Shown here: positions 63,834 to 64,000 of the stretch, piece by piece
How the letters are laid out: each line of letters opens with the position of its first letter
Position numbering within the stretch: position 1 is the stretch's first letter
From: Pseudomonadota bacterium
GTDB taxonomy: Bacteria > Desulfobacterota > Desulfobulbia > Desulfobulbales > Desulfocapsaceae
Length of the DNA stretch: 64,000 nucleotides
Assembly: GCA_023412495.1 (NCBI GenBank)
Contig: JAEYNP010000080.1
Location: forward strand, 124,001 to 188,000
Direction of reading: 5' to 3'
Notes under the pieces: model-generated
Seen by the model: the letters and a program-made list of their open reading frames with translations, nothing else
What the model was told of the DNA's origin: nothing
Databases searched by the model: none
Program-made: the position numbers and the translations under genes

Positions 63834-64000
63834 CGGAACTCCCCTGCTCGGTATCATTGGAGAAAAAAACCTGGATTATTGGCCCGATCTCCTCGGCTTT
63901 ATCTTCCAGAATATAGTGTCCCCCATCGCTGAAATATCGGCTTTGTGCTTCAGGGAAACGCCTCCGCCATTCATGGAAGAATGAGTCGTTGAAGCAGAAA
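63814..64000 (-). CDS. oleB: OleB-like alpha/beta hydrolase, C-terminal fragment (cut by window edge)
   Basis: The last 61 residues are readable, including FCFNDSFFHEWRRRFPEAQ and FSDGGHYILEDKAEEIGPI. The GGHYILEDKAEEI segment is the catalytic His region of haloalkane-dehalogenase-like OleB (beta-lactone decarboxylase), which releases CO2 and the final alkene. The stop overlaps the oleC start. Its N-terminus, and probably oleA, lie beyond 64000. Confidence 0.75.
   Translation of the reverse strand, partial: FCFNDSFFHEWRRRFPEAQSRYFSDGGHYILEDKAEEIGPIIQVFFSNDTEQGSSGDKKYC

Overview
The window looks like a piece of chromosome from a Gram-negative, probably anaerobic, deltaproteobacterial-type (Desulfobacterota) genome. 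A Desulfobulbales-like sulfate or sulfur reducer is the most natural guess, but that is inference from gene content: no rRNA, tRNA or sulfur-metabolism gene is present. Supporting features are lipid A genes (lpxB, lpxC, lpxK), Lpt export components (lptF, lptE), a B12 nucleotide-loop operon, a complete branched-chain amino acid ABC transporter, a YcaO-TPR protein, a bacterial AP2-domain protein and an ole (long-chain olefin) cluster at the right edge. Nearly all of the DNA is coding and looks like ordinary core genome. I see no prophage, insertion sequence, CRISPR array or integron.

Left part (1-13.2 kb): queD, a UDP-sugar dehydrogenase and a molybdopterin-binding protein run rightward. A leftward block follows, in transcription order livK-livH-livM-livG-livF, then a Gfo/Idh/MocA oxidoreductase coupled to lpxB, then a small Smr protein. 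A strong terminator-like hairpin sits between livK and livH. lpxK and lpxC run rightward; lpxC has a sigma-54-like promoter and an 18-bp palindrome in front of it.

Middle (13.2-40 kb): a SleB-type cell-wall hydrolase, a DegT aminotransferase, panC with a TPR membrane protein, and xseA. Then comes the leftward cobC-cobU-cobT-cobS-cobDQ(fusion)-cbiB-ndk run, the YcaO-TPR/Sel1 pair, tsaE, a cold-shock protein, an orphan YejA-like binding protein, leuCD, a DnaJ-class co-chaperone, ssb, a spore-photoproduct-lyase-like radical SAM protein, an RNase E/G, an M23 peptidase and a 55-residue zinc-ribbon protein.

Right part (40-64 kb): lptF carrying an extra Ada-type zinc-binding tail, nnr, and a leftward run in transcription order rplU-rpmA-(terminator)-obgE-proB-proA-nadD-degenerate CheB-ung. 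Then the AP2 protein, mazG, the rpsF-rpsR-DUF2232-rplI operon with a clear sigma-70 promoter and structured leader, dnaB, leuS, lptE and dus. The window ends in a leftward, overlapping oleB(partial)-oleC-oleD-M48 peptidase operon.

Two families of non-coding repeats are scattered between genes. One is an inverted-repeat, MITE-like element with 17-bp ends (132-bp and 93-bp copies). The other is a hairpin-rich GTACCCC/GGGGCCGTAACGAAAT family with five copies. The best leads for something undescribed are these repeats, the LptF-Ada fusion, the YcaO-TPR/Sel1 pair, the catalytically degenerate CheB with a zinc-ribbon linker, and the M48 peptidase translationally coupled to the ole genes.
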